NCBI GenBank assembly: GCA_050178015.1 | Contig: JBFXGM010000001.1 | Span: forward strand, 1-64,000 | Source: Gaoshiqia sp050178015 | GTDB taxonomy: Bacteria > Bacteroidota > Bacteroidia > Bacteroidales > Prolixibacteraceae | Direction: 5' to 3' | DNA length: 64,000 nucleotides | Made by a program: the position numbers and the translations under genes | Part shown: positions 52,852-62,400 of the stretch, piece after piece | Layout of the letters: each line of letters begins with the position of its first letter | Numbering within the stretch: position 1 is the stretch's first letter | The notes under the pieces: generated by a model | Database searches by the model: none | What the model was told of the DNA's origin: nothing | What the model saw: the letters and a program-made list of their open reading frames with translations, nothing else

Positions 52852-55467
52852 TTATTTCGTTATGATTATTTTTTGGCTTTTCAAATCTTTCGCATCCGAG
52901 CTGTTTCCGTACAGAACTTCATATTCGCCGGGGGTTACGCCCATTTTCCGTTGGCTCCAGTCGTAGAATTCAAAGGCCGAAGGCGTCAATTCGATGGTGG
53001 CTGTTTGTGATTTTCCGGCCGCCAGTTCAAGCCGTTGGAAACCACGCAATGTTTTCAGCGGACCGTCCACATCGTTCACCTTGCGGATGTAAACCTGCAC
53101 AATCTCGGTTCCAGCCCGTTTGCCGGTATTTTTTACAGGAATGCTCAACTGTGTATTTTCGTTGGCTTGAATGTTGGTTTTGCTGATTGTTGCGTTTCCA
53201 ATTTCGAAAGTGGTGTAACTTAAGCCAAAACCAAATGGGAACAAGTAATCGGTTGCGTAACGATAGGTGCGGTCGGTCATGGAATAGTCTTCGAAATCCC
53301 CCAGTTTGTCGGAATTTTTGTAGAAGCAAACGGGCAACTTTCCGCCGGGGTTGTAGTCGCCAAACAGCACATCGGCTATGGCCAATCCACCCCGCTCGCC
53401 GGCATACCAGGCCTGCAAAATGGCATCGCAACTTTGTGTTTCGGGTTCCAGGGCAATGGCCGATCCCGAACAATTGACAAAAACCACTTTTTTGCCGGCT
53501 GCTTTCAGGGCTTTCAACGCGTTGCGCTGCACCGACGGAAGTTCAATGTTGGTGCGGTCGCCGCCTTTGAAACCGGGATACGAAACAGGCATCTCCTCAC
53601 CTTCAAGCTTACCCGAAAGGCCACCCACGAACACCACCGTTTCAATGCCTTTCAACTTACTGATCAACGCGGTATAATCAACATCCACTTCTTTCCCAAA
53701 ATCAAGTTCGATGTTGGCTTGCCAGTTGTTGAGCTGAGCATAGCGAATTTCAATGTTGTACTTTTTTCCGGCTTCAAATTGATAAGCAATGCGCGAAGGC
53801 AGGGTTCTCCAGTTGTTGTAATACTGGAGTTGCTCGCCGTTGACCAGCAATTCGAAATATCCGGTTGCTCCGCCTTTGAACACCAATTCTTCTGTTTTTT
53901 TCGGAATGAATTCGGCTTCGAACAAGGCAGAAAATCCTTCAAGTTTCACGCCCGAAGCAAACTCGTGTTGTCCGGCAGTGGTTTTCTTGATGGAGCTGCT
54001 AATTTGCTGCGAAATCACAGGCTGTCCTTCGCGTTCGGCATTGTTCCAGTAGCTGGCTTTAAATCCCGGTTTTCCTTCGAATGCAAGTTGTGAAAAATAG
54101 CTTTCGGTCACTTTGTCCTCTACCAGGTCGCAGCCTTTGTCGTAGAATATCTTCTTATCGGAAATCTTGGTTTTGATACCTTCAAGAATGGAAATGGTTT
54201 TAATGGGTGTTCCGTTATAGTTGCCCCACAGCATTTCCTCGTCGTTGGCATTGGGACCAATCACTGCAATTTTTTTAGCCGATTTGGACAATGGCAGGAT
54301 GTTGTGTTTGTTTTGAAGCAGGGTCATGCTTTGTTGGGCCATTTCATAGGCCAGTTGCTTATGTTCATCGCTGTTGATGACCGATGCCGGAATTTGGGCC
54401 CAGGGCACCAGGGCATCGTCATCGAAATCGCCCAGTTCAAAACGACCGATCAATACGCGCTTCAAACTTTTATCGATATCGTCTTCCTTCATCAGACCGC
54501 GCTCAACAGCTTCGGGCAGGGTTTTATAAGGATAATTTTCCCACACGCATTCCACATCGGTTCCGGCCAGCACGCCTTTTGCTGCGGCATGCACCGGCGT
54601 TGATGACACATTGTGCGTGGTGAAAAAATCGGTAATGGCACCGCAATCGGACACCACGATGTGTTTGAAACCCCACTCGTCGCGGAGGATGCGCTGTAAC
54701 AAACGGGTGCTGCCACAGCAGGGCTCATCGTCTAAACGCTGGTAGGCACACATCACCTGGCGCACATCGGCTTCCTGCACCAAAGCCTTAAAGGCAGGCA
54801 GATAGGTTTCGTGAAACAAGCGCGGATTTACATCATTCAGGTTCAGTTCGTGACGACTCCATTCGGGGCCTGAGTGAACAGCGTAATGCTTGGCACAGGC
54901 CAGCAGTTTGCGATATTTGGCATCTTCGGGTCCTTGCAGGCCTTTCACCACCTGCACGCCCATGCGCGAAGTCAGGTAAGGATCTTCGCCATAGGTTTCC
55001 TGCCCACGTCCCCAGCGCGGATCGCGGAAAATGTTCACATTGGGCGTCCAAACTGAAAGACTGAGGAAACGTTTGTTTTCGTTACCACGCCTGAGATGCT
55101 GGTGGTATTTGGCGCGCCCTTCGTCCGATACCGCATTGAAGATATCGAAAAGTAAATCATCGTTAAACGAGGCCGCCATCCCAATGGGTTCTGGGAAAAC
55201 GGTCACGCTGTCGTTGTTGGCGTATCCGTGCAAAGCTTCGCTCCACCAATTGAACTTGCGGATTCCCAGGCGGGGAATGGCATCGCTTTGGTCACACATC
55301 AGCACGGCTTTTTCTTCAAGGGTCAACCTCGAAATGAGGTCCTCGGTCCTTTCTTCAAAACTCAGGTTTGGGTTTTGATACGGAAGCTGTTGTGCAAACA
55401 GAGTGCCTGCAAACATCAACATAAAGAGGAACAAAAGTCCTTTCTTGTGCAATAATCGACTATTCAT
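52852..55467 (-). CDS. GH3 beta-glycosidase with PA14 insert (beta-xylosidase-like)
   Basis: The 871-residue secreted protein (signal ending LFA-Q) has the GH3 barrel with RFLSLSVWTPNVNIFRDPRW, KHYAVHSGPE and nucleophile motif HIVVSDCGAITD (Asp274). A PA14-like domain is inserted in the second domain at about residues 455-590, with a fibronectin III-like end. The phrase SDCGAI and the length place it with beta-xylosidase and alpha-arabinofuranosidase type GH3 enzymes, unlike the two shorter GH3 of the locus. Paired with the GH127/146 enzyme, it may process pentose-containing branches. It is the first gene of the minus-strand cluster. Confidence 0.9.
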   Translation of the reverse strand: MNSRLLHKKGLLFLFMLMFAGTLFAQQLPYQNPNLSFEERTEDLISRLTLEEKAVLMCDQSDAIPRLGIRKFNWWSEALHGYANNDSVTVFPEPIGMAASFNDDLLFDIFNAVSDEGRAKYHQHLRRGNENKRFLSLSVWTPNVNIFRDPRWGRGQETYGEDPYLTSRMGVQVVKGLQGPEDAKYRKLLACAKHYAVHSGPEWSRHELNLNDVNPRLFHETYLPAFKALVQEADVRQVMCAYQRLDDEPCCGSTRLLQRILRDEWGFKHIVVSDCGAITDFFTTHNVSSTPVHAAAKGVLAGTDVECVWENYPYKTLPEAVERGLMKEDDIDKSLKRVLIGRFELGDFDDDALVPWAQIPASVINSDEHKQLAYEMAQQSMTLLQNKHNILPLSKSAKKIAVIGPNANDEEMLWGNYNGTPIKTISILEGIKTKISDKKIFYDKGCDLVEDKVTESYFSQLAFEGKPGFKASYWNNAEREGQPVISQQISSSIKKTTAGQHEFASGVKLEGFSALFEAEFIPKKTEELVFKGGATGYFELLVNGEQLQYYNNWRTLPSRIAYQFEAGKKYNIEIRYAQLNNWQANIELDFGKEVDVDYTALISKLKGIETVVFVGGLSGKLEGEEMPVSYPGFKGGDRTNIELPSVQRNALKALKAAGKKVVFVNCSGSAIALEPETQSCDAILQAWYAGERGGLAIADVLFGDYNPGGKLPVCFYKNSDKLGDFEDYSMTDRTYRYATDYLFPFGFGLSYTTFEIGNATISKTNIQANENTQLSIPVKNTGKRAGTEIVQVYIRKVNDVDGPLKTLRGFQRLELAAGKSQTATIELTPSAFEFYDWSQRKMGVTPGEYEVLYGNSSDAKDLKSQKIIITK

Positions 55468-55779
55468 ATATTCATTTTCTTAAGATTCTACATTTCCAGT
55501 CATACAAACTCATTAGAAACCACGAAGAGCACCAAGGTTTTTCATAATGGTTTTAAGTTAGTCATACCGAAATACTTGAAAAACTGACCACTTAGCCTTT
55601 TTATTGTAAAATTAGGCCATTAACGTATCGATGAATATCAATTTTAGATATATGATTTTAAAGTTTGGATAATTGAAGAACCAACGTAGTTGAATAAGCC
55701 CCCTCTGCCGTCTGTATGGCAATGTTTTGGTCATGGATCCAAATGAGATTGAGGTAGCCGCAAAGCGGGAGACGCGGTC
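55468..55779. other. Intergenic stretch without recognisable feature
   Basis: These 312 bases lie upstream of the PA14-GH3 gene. I see no full match to TAnnTTTG, no copy of the 25-bp motif found before three other units, and no open frame with coding character. Confidence 0.5.
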
Positions 55780-55918
55780 TTAATAGGGGCGCTGAGGGTC
55801 ATGCCCCGAAGCGAGGTTTACCGTCTTTATCCCATCCTGATAAATAAAAGCCAGCTTGCCATTGATCATATCGAAATCATCCACCAACACTTTCGGGTAT
55901 GATTCCGGGTATGACAAC
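55780..55918 (-). pseudogene. Short coding-like tail, unknown
   Basis: Downstream of the tRNA terminator, one minus-strand frame reads SYPKVLVDDFDMINGKLAFI and continues to NLASGHDPQRPY before a stop. The composition is protein-like, but there is no start of its own, because the frame upstream runs through the tRNA. It may be the C-terminal scrap of a lost gene. I do not recognise a family. Confidence 0.25.
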
Positions 55919-55948
55919 AAAAAAAGGAGCTGATTATCAACTCCTTTT
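55919..55948 (-). terminator. Terminator of the tRNA-Leu gene
   Basis: On the minus strand AAAAGGAG pairs with CTCCTTTT, extended inside by TGAT/ATCA, and the second arm runs into a T-tract. It begins 3 bases after the tRNA 3' end. Confidence 0.8.
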
Positions 55949-55950
55949 GT

Positions 55951-56033
55951 GCCCAGGACGGGACTCGAACCTGCACGCCGAAACCGGCACCAGCCCCTCA
56001 AGCTGGCGTGTCTACCAATTTCACCACCTGGGC
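55951..56033 (-). tRNA. tRNA-Leu (GAG)
   Basis: The 83-base minus-strand sequence has a perfect 7-bp acceptor stem (GCCCAGG / CCTGGGC), the D-arm GGTGAAATTGGTAGACACG, and anticodon stem CCAGC/GCTGG around loop TTGAGGG, hence anticodon GAG. It also has a long variable arm (GTGCCGGTTTCGGCGT) typical of Leu, and a T-arm with GGTTCGAGTCC. No CCA is encoded. It marks the boundary between the minus-strand PUL and the plus-strand genes. Confidence 0.95.
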
Positions 56034-56050
56034 AATTTGATTTGCGTTTG

Positions 56051-56082
56051 CAAAACTATAAAAAATCTCAACATAGCAACAA
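56051..56082 (-). promoter_or_regulatory. Promoter of tRNA-Leu
   Basis: The minus strand shows TAGTTTTG at 56058-56051, a full match to TAnnTTTG. TTG elements lie 18 and 21 bp upstream at the -33 position. The predicted start lies about 10 bases before the tRNA. Confidence 0.6.
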
Positions 56083-56323
56083 CCACAGTCCAAAAATATT
56101 CTCCCTACCGGAAGTGTGCCAGTATAAAAATATCATCTCCAATTCTTATCCTCTGGTAATAAACACATTCACGACAATATAGCTGATTTCATTGGCCAAC
56201 CAACTATTTTGCGTTATTAAGCATATCGGTTCTGTTTGCATTTTTTTGTTGAAATGAGTAATTATGAGTCGATGAATTTATCCCGAAAGATTGAGAAAAC
56301 CAATCACACAACAGTTCTTGAAT

Positions 56324-57457
56324 ATGACAAATGACCAACTTTTTAAGGTAGCCAGCCAATTCATGCCCCAAAATGAAATCAGGGAGGTCGTCCCGCTAGG
56401 CGAAGGTTTTATAAACGATACGTTCCTCGTTCACCCGATGACCCCAACTCACGCTAAATATTTATTACAGCGAAAAAATAAAGCGATCTTTCCGGACATC
56501 CCGGCTATGATGGGCAATATTTTAAAAATTACCAATCATTTAAAGCAAAAAATTCGAGAAAAGGGTGGCGACCCGCAACGCGAAAGCATGACCATAATTG
56601 CAGCCAGCGATGGACAATATTATTATCGGGATGAGAACCAGGATTTCTGGACCGTCAGTTTATTTATTGAGGACCATCTGGTTTACGATAAGGTTGACTC
56701 TCCCCGAATTGCCTATTCCGGAGGGAAAGGGATCGGACGTTTTCAGGCCATGCTGTCCGATTTCCACGAAAAACTGGCCGATACCTTACCGGGGTTCCAT
56801 AACATGCGGCACCGATTCGGGCAATGGGATGAGGTATTGAAAAACGACCCCGCCGGACGAAAGCACCTGGTTTTAGAAGAAATCGGCTGGATAGAGGGTC
56901 GCAGGGAAGAAATGATGGCATTTTGGACATTGGTAGAGAATGGTACCATTCCCAAACGCGTCACCCACAACGACACCAAAATCAGCAACATACTTTTTGA
57001 CAAGCAAGGCGAAGTGCTATGCATGATTGACCTGGACACCGTTTTGCAAAGTCCGGTACTAAACGATTTTGGGGATGCCATTCGCTCGTATGCCAATACT
57101 GCTGCGGAAGATGAACCCAAGTTGGATCTCGTTTCTCTTGACTTACAATTGTACAATGAATTTGCCAGGGGATATCTCGAGGAAGCCAGTCCGTTCCTGA
57201 CTAAAACCGAAGTCAATTACCTGGCCTTCTCGGCCCGTTTTATCACCTTCGAGCAAGTTTTGCGTTTCTTGATGGACTATCTGGATGGTGACCGCTATTA
57301 CAAAATCAAATACCCGGACCACAATTTGGTACGCACACATGCACAGTTCAGATTACTGCATAGCATGGAAGATCAGTTTGATGAAATGAACAATATCGTC
57401 TTGAAAATATTCACGAATGATTTGGCCTCACGGAATGACAAAGAACATTCAGGTTAA
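56324..57457 (+). CDS. APH-fold sugar kinase (N-acetylhexosamine kinase-like)
   Basis: The ATG at 56324 is preferred over a TTG at 56291. The 377-residue cytoplasmic protein has a nucleotide-binding N-lobe (PLGEGFINDTFLV, KYLLQRKNK), the catalytic loop THNDTKISNILFD (Asp217) and the metal-binding motif VLCMIDLDTV (Asp236), as in aminoglycoside-phosphotransferase-fold kinases. No signal peptide is present. Homologues in Bacteroidota next to glycan loci are usually thought to phosphorylate sugars at the anomeric position, like NahK. It could act on a monosaccharide released by the flanking PULs. The substrate is not visible from the sequence. Confidence 0.75.
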   Translation: MTNDQLFKVASQFMPQNEIREVVPLGEGFINDTFLVHPMTPTHAKYLLQRKNKAIFPDIPAMMGNILKITNHLKQKIREKGGDPQRESMTIIAASDGQYYYRDENQDFWTVSLFIEDHLVYDKVDSPRIAYSGGKGIGRFQAMLSDFHEKLADTLPGFHNMRHRFGQWDEVLKNDPAGRKHLVLEEIGWIEGRREEMMAFWTLVENGTIPKRVTHNDTKISNILFDKQGEVLCMIDLDTVLQSPVLNDFGDAIRSYANTAAEDEPKLDLVSLDLQLYNEFARGYLEEASPFLTKTEVNYLAFSARFITFEQVLRFLMDYLDGDRYYKIKYPDHNLVRTHAQFRLLHSMEDQFDEMNNIVLKIFTNDLASRNDKEHSG

Positions 57458-57470
57458 ATAACCTGCATCA

Positions 57471-57521
57471 TTCGAATCAATCGAAATTCATTTTCGAATC
57501 ATCACAGAATGGTTATATTTG
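57471..57521 (+). promoter_or_regulatory. Promoter of the second ECF sigma gene, with a direct repeat
   Basis: TATATTTG at 57514-57521 matches TAnnTTTG exactly. The -33 region falls on TTTTCG near 57491. A 9-base direct repeat, TTCGAATCA, occurs at 57471-57479 and 57493-57501, spaced 22 bp (two helical turns), with the second copy overlapping the -33 area. The start of transcription would be near 57528. Confidence 0.5.
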
Positions 57522-57562
57522 TTTTATTGTTCTTATCAAAATAACCTAACTACAAGTTTCCT

Positions 57563-58144
57563 TTGACACAGCAAAAGCGTGATATCGAATTAATCAGAGA
57601 TTTTAAAAACGGAAATGCCAGGGCATTCGAGAAACTTTTTGAAATCTACCACAAACGTCTTTACGGGTTCATCTTTGGACTGACCAAATCAAAACCCGAC
57701 AGTGAAGAAATTGTGCAGGAGGCTTTTGTCAAAGTATGGGAAAACCGGAACCACTACAACGAAGTTTATCCATTTGAAGCCTACCTGTTTAAGATAGCTA
57801 AAAATGCTTTTATCAATCACAACCGGAAACAAATCAACCGGCGCATTTTTGAGAAAAACTTCGAAATATTTGCAGAAATGACCAGTAACAGTGCCGACGG
57901 GCAAATCCTGTTCAAAGAAACTCAACTGATTGTCGAAGCTATCATCAATACCATGCCGCCAAAACGAAAAGAAATATTCAGGTTGCAAAAACTGGAAGGC
58001 TTGTCAAGAAAAGAAATCAGTCAAAAACTAAGCATTTCACTGGTAACGATTGACAGTCACCTGATGAAGGCAAACCAGCAGTTCATCGCCGGCTTGAAGA
58101 AATCCGGGGTGTTGGCTACGTTTATACTGTTTGTGACAATTTAG
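57563..58144 (+). CDS. ECF RNA polymerase sigma factor
   Basis: The 193-residue protein starts at TTG 57563 (MTQQKRDIELIRDF), as no ATG fits the N-terminal helix. Region 2 (about 10-85) has DSEEIVQEAFVKVWENR, and region 4 (about 125-180) has MPPKRKEIFRLQKLEGLSRK and an HTH with KLSISLVTIDSHLMKA. It ends in the hydrophobic tail KSGVLATFILFVTI, like the ECF factor of the left locus. It opens the second PUL and should control the SusC/D pair at 59427-64000 together with the FecR that follows. Confidence 0.93.
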   Translation: MTQQKRDIELIRDFKNGNARAFEKLFEIYHKRLYGFIFGLTKSKPDSEEIVQEAFVKVWENRNHYNEVYPFEAYLFKIAKNAFINHNRKQINRRIFEKNFEIFAEMTSNSADGQILFKETQLIVEAIINTMPPKRKEIFRLQKLEGLSRKEISQKLSISLVTIDSHLMKANQQFIAGLKKSGVLATFILFVTI

Positions 58145-58153
58145 TTGTTTTCA

Positions 58154-58206
58154 AGCCTGGACGTAAAAAATTTAAATTTTTCGACAATCAGGCTCATAGT
58201 TTTTTT
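58154..58206 (+). terminator. Possible attenuator between sigma and FecR
   Basis: AGCCTG (58154-58159) pairs with CAGGCT (58189-58194), with an AT-rich inner palindrome around AAATTTAAATTT, and seven T follow at 58200-58206. It would limit read-through from sigma into FecR. The stem is short, so confidence is low. Confidence 0.35.
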
Positions 58207-58240
58207 TAGTTGAAGTGTATTGCTTCTATAAAACTTGAGC

Positions 58241-59281
58241 ATGAGCCAAAACAACGACCCTTTTATCCCATTGCAAAACTTACTTCAGGGAAAAGAACTT
58301 GAACCGGACGATATAAGAAACTTGTTCAAACAATACAATAGTGCGGACGGGCAGGCTGAGGTTAGCGATTTGCTGGATCAAAAATGGGAAAAATCTTCGG
58401 TTGTCCCCTCCTTAGAAATTGATTCGAAAAAAATACAAACCAATATAACAAGGATGACCAAACCGGGCCGGAAAGATTCCGGAGTGGTCAAAACCTTGCT
58501 CCCCTGGTTGGCCGGTGCAGCGGCTGCGGTTATTATTACCCTGCTGATTTCAGCCGGTTTCTTTTTCGACATCCGACTGAAAAACAACGACTTTGCCTAT
58601 CTCCAGGAAGTAACAGCACCACAAGGAAAAATCAAACGGCTGGAACTCCCCGACGGGACGTTGGTATGGCTCAATCCCGGCTCGTCTGTCACTTTTTCGG
58701 AAACCATGACCAAAGACGAAATACGCGACGTCAGGCTTTGGGGGCAAGCCTATTTTAAAGTGGCCAAAAATCCAGGCCAACCATTCATCTTACAACTGGG
58801 CGACATCGGCTTGCGCGTTACCGGTACCAGTTTCAATGCCTCCAATTATAAAGACGACACGATTATTGAAGTAGTTTTGGAGAAAGGGCAGGTGACCCTT
58901 TTTGAAGGGATGCATGAAAATGCGACACAATTTATCCCGCTCAACCCCGGGCAAATGGGCACTTACAACAAAGGGCGAAAAGGATTTAACATCACCTCAG
59001 TAGATATAAACCAATATACTTCCTGGATGGATGGCGTACTCATCTTCCGCGATGATTTAATGTCGGACGTTTTTCGAAAACTGGAAAGATGGTACGATGT
59101 AAAAATTGTTGTGGACGATCCCAAAATAAACAACTATACCTATACAGCAACCATAAAAAACGAGAGCCTCGGACAAATTTTGCAGCTGCTCGAATACACC
59201 TCCCAACTTTCATGCGAACAGATTAAAACAACTGGCCCTCAGGCCCATAAACCCACCATCTTAATCAAGTCAAAAAACTAA
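58241..59281 (+). CDS. FecR-family anti-sigma factor
   Basis: The start is ATG 58241 (a TTG two codons earlier is possible). The 346-residue protein has a cytoplasmic N-terminal part, a membrane span at about residues 84-106 (LAGAAAAVIITLLISAGFFF), a FecR domain with APQGKIKRLELPDGTLVWLN and RVTGTSFNASNY, and a C-terminal DUF4974-type domain (LIFRDDLMSDVFRKLERWYD). It is the partner of the ECF factor 96 bp upstream and should be contacted by the STN domain of the next protein. Confidence 0.93.
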   Translation: MSQNNDPFIPLQNLLQGKELEPDDIRNLFKQYNSADGQAEVSDLLDQKWEKSSVVPSLEIDSKKIQTNITRMTKPGRKDSGVVKTLLPWLAGAAAAVIITLLISAGFFFDIRLKNNDFAYLQEVTAPQGKIKRLELPDGTLVWLNPGSSVTFSETMTKDEIRDVRLWGQAYFKVAKNPGQPFILQLGDIGLRVTGTSFNASNYKDDTIIEVVLEKGQVTLFEGMHENATQFIPLNPGQMGTYNKGRKGFNITSVDINQYTSWMDGVLIFRDDLMSDVFRKLERWYDVKIVVDDPKINNYTYTATIKNESLGQILQLLEYTSQLSCEQIKTTGPQAHKPTILIKSKN

Positions 59282-59323
59282 CTAACAAAACAAAATGCCC
59301 ATGAGTTAAACCTATTTCAGTTA

Positions 59324-59351
59324 AAAAGGAGATGCGCCAACACCTCCTTTT
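59324..59351 (+). terminator. Stem-loop between FecR and SusC of the second PUL
   Basis: AAAAGGAG (59324-59331) pairs with CTCCTTTT (59344-59351) around a 12-base loop. It lies 43 bp after the FecR stop and 76 bp before SusC. The left locus has a stem-loop at nearly the same distance (73 bp) before its STN-SusC. It probably ends the sigma/FecR transcript, leaving SusC to a separate ECF promoter in the following 75 bp. Confidence 0.5.
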
Positions 59352-59426
59352 CGTCACCGGCCCGAACATTACCTGTGCAACGGACCGCAATTAACTTGAA
59401 CGTTACATTCAAATTTTTACGAAATT

Positions 59427-62400
59427 ATGAAAAAAAACTATTTAATGACGATTTCCATATTGAATAAGATATGGAAATTAAAACTAATGAGAACTATGAG
59501 GATAACACTAGCTATCTGTCTGTTATGGGTGTCCCAGGTTTTTGCCGTCAACACCTATTCTCAGAATACTCGCTTATCGGTTAACCATTCGAATACCACG
59601 ATCCGGAAGGTACTTCAGGACATTGAAGACAAAACCGATTTCTATTTCATGTACAACGGTAAGTTTGTAAACGTGGAGAGAAACGTTTCCATCAACATGA
59701 ATGACAAATTAATCTCCGATGTGCTGGACCAACTTTTCACGGGTACGGGTATCCGGTATAAAATTGATGAGCGGCAAATTGCTCTGACCGAAGAAATGGC
59801 CAGTGTCAATCTGCAACAACCACGTAATATTACCGGGAAAATTACCGGGGCAAACGGCGAACCGGTTCCCGGTGCCACGGTGGTCATAAAAGGCACCACC
59901 AGCGGAACAATTACCGATTTCGATGGAAACTACAACCTGCCCGGTGTACCGGGCGATGCCGTTCTGGTGATTTCGTTTGTTGGGATGAAAACCATTGAAG
60001 TACCGGTAGCCAACCAAAGCGTCATCAATGCAAAACTGGAAGACGAAACCATTGGTCTGGAAGAAGTTGTAGCTATCGGTTACGGTGTACAGAAAAAGAA
60101 ACTAACTACTGGTGCCACCGTTCAGGTAGGTGGCGAAGCTCTTCAGAAATTAAGTACGGTAAGTGCACTGGGAGCCCTGCAAAGCCAGACCCCGGGGGTA
60201 AACATCACCCAAAGTTCTGGCCAACCGGGTGAAGGATTTAAAGTTACCATCCGCGGTCTGGGGACTACCGGTAACGCATCTCCGCTGTATGTAATTGATG
60301 GAGTTGCCGGTGGCGATATCAATGCACTAAACCCATCCGACATCGAATCGGTGGATGTACTGAAGGATGCGGCTTCGGCTGCGATCTACGGTGCCCGTGC
60401 TGCCAATGGCGTGGTCTTGGTAACCACCAAAAGAGGAAAAGCCGGAAAACTCCAACTGACCTATGACGGCTTTTATGGCTCACAATATATGGCTAAAACA
60501 CCGCCGCTGCTGAATGCCAGAGAATACATGGCCATCCAGGATGAAGTTCGTTTTAATGAAGGAAACCCTGCGTATGATTGGGCAAACCTGCTCCCTGAAG
60601 AATTGTACAATTCCATTATGAATGGTTCGTGGCAAGGGACTAACTGGCTGAATGAATCATACAACGAGGCGGCTCCCACGCAAAACCATGCTTTCAATCT
60701 AATCGGGGGTAACGATCAGTCCAGCTTTTCATTGGGGTTCTCTTATGCCTCACAGGAAGGTATTTTAGGTAAACCCGTTCAATCCGATTACGAACGTTAC
60801 ACTGCCCGCATTAACTCCGACCATGTTGTATTGAAAGAAAATGGCATGGACATTATTAAAATTGGCCAAACCTTAAACTACAGCACAAACACCAAATCAG
60901 GTATTGCCATCGGTAACATCTATTGGAACTCGGTACACAACTTGTTAGTTGCAAACCCCCTGCTTCCCAACTACGACGCCGAGGGAAATTTTTATGACTA
61001 CGATGATAAAATCGAAAACGGATGGGATTTTGACGGAAATACCGGAAACCCCATTGCAGGCATGGCCTTGTCAAGCATGGGACTAAACCTTTCGGAAAAC
61101 TATGCTCTCCAAACGAGTGCCTATCTTGAAATTCAACCGATTAAGAACCTGATATTCAGATCACAATTTGGCTACAAGTTCAATGCAAGTGCCTATCGTT
61201 CATACGATGGTATTCGCCATCTTTCGAACAACGCTAATGTAACGATTGATGAAGTCAGCCAAAGTGCCAGCTCCGGGTACAGCAAAACCCTTGACAATAC
61301 GCTATCCTACCGGTTTACGGTAGCCAACCAACACAACTTTGACGCTGTTATCGGTCAATCAGTTGAAAAATGGGGAATGGGCTCAAATATCAGCGCAAGC
61401 GGTAAAAACTCCATTTTCCCCGGTTCGTTCAGTAATGCTTGGGTGGACAACACAAAACCTACCGAATTATCGCAGCGCGGTGCCGGTGGTTCTCCATGGG
61501 GCGAAGGCGCACTGGCCTCCTTCTTTGGCCGTGTCAACTACAACCTGGACGAAACGTATATGGCTTCGATCATTATGCGTGCTGACGGTTCGACAAACTT
61601 TGCCCGCGGAAAACGCTGGGGATATTTCCCTTCTGTATCTGCTGGCTGGGTAATGACTAACGAGTCTTTTCTGGAGGGCACAAAAAACTGGATGGACTTC
61701 CTGAAATTACGCGCCAGCTGGGGCCAAAACGGTAATGCTTCAATCAGCGCCTTCCAATACCTTTCAACCTTTGCTTTTGATACCAGCAACGGTTATTACT
61801 TCGCATCCGACAAAAAAACACAGACTGTTGGCGGATACGCCGATATCCTGGCAAACCCGGATGTTACCTGGGAAACCTCAGAACAGCTAAACATCGGATT
61901 CGACTCTCGTTTCCTGAATTCCCGCCTGGGTGTGACCTTAGACGTTTATAAGAAAACAACCAAAGACTGGCTGGTAACCGCACCTATTCCAGCTGTTTGG
62001 GGGTTGAACGCTCCGGCAATTAATGGAGGCGATGTGGAAAACAAAGGTATCGAGCTGGCCTTGAACTGGAACGACAGAGCCGGTGATTTTCATTACGGAG
62101 CAACCTTGAACTTGTCGCATAACACGAATGAAGTTACCCGAATCGCGAATGCCGAAGGTATTATCCATGGCGATGGAAACGTGCTAAGCCAGGGAACAAC
62201 TGAAATGTACCGCGCGCAAGTTGGTTATCCGATTGGCTATTTCTATGGGTATAAAACGGCTGGCGTATTCCAAAACTGGGAACAGATAAACAGCACCACC
62301 GCCAAATATGCAGGAGCACAGCCTGGAGACCTGATTTTTGTTGACACAAACGGTGATGAAAAAATTACTGAAGATGATCGCACCATGATCGGTAATCCAA

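Noticed and set aside
53434..54093. Plus-strand open frame of 219 codons
   Set aside because: It is antisense to the PA14 insert of the GH3 gene, whose coding frame is unambiguous.
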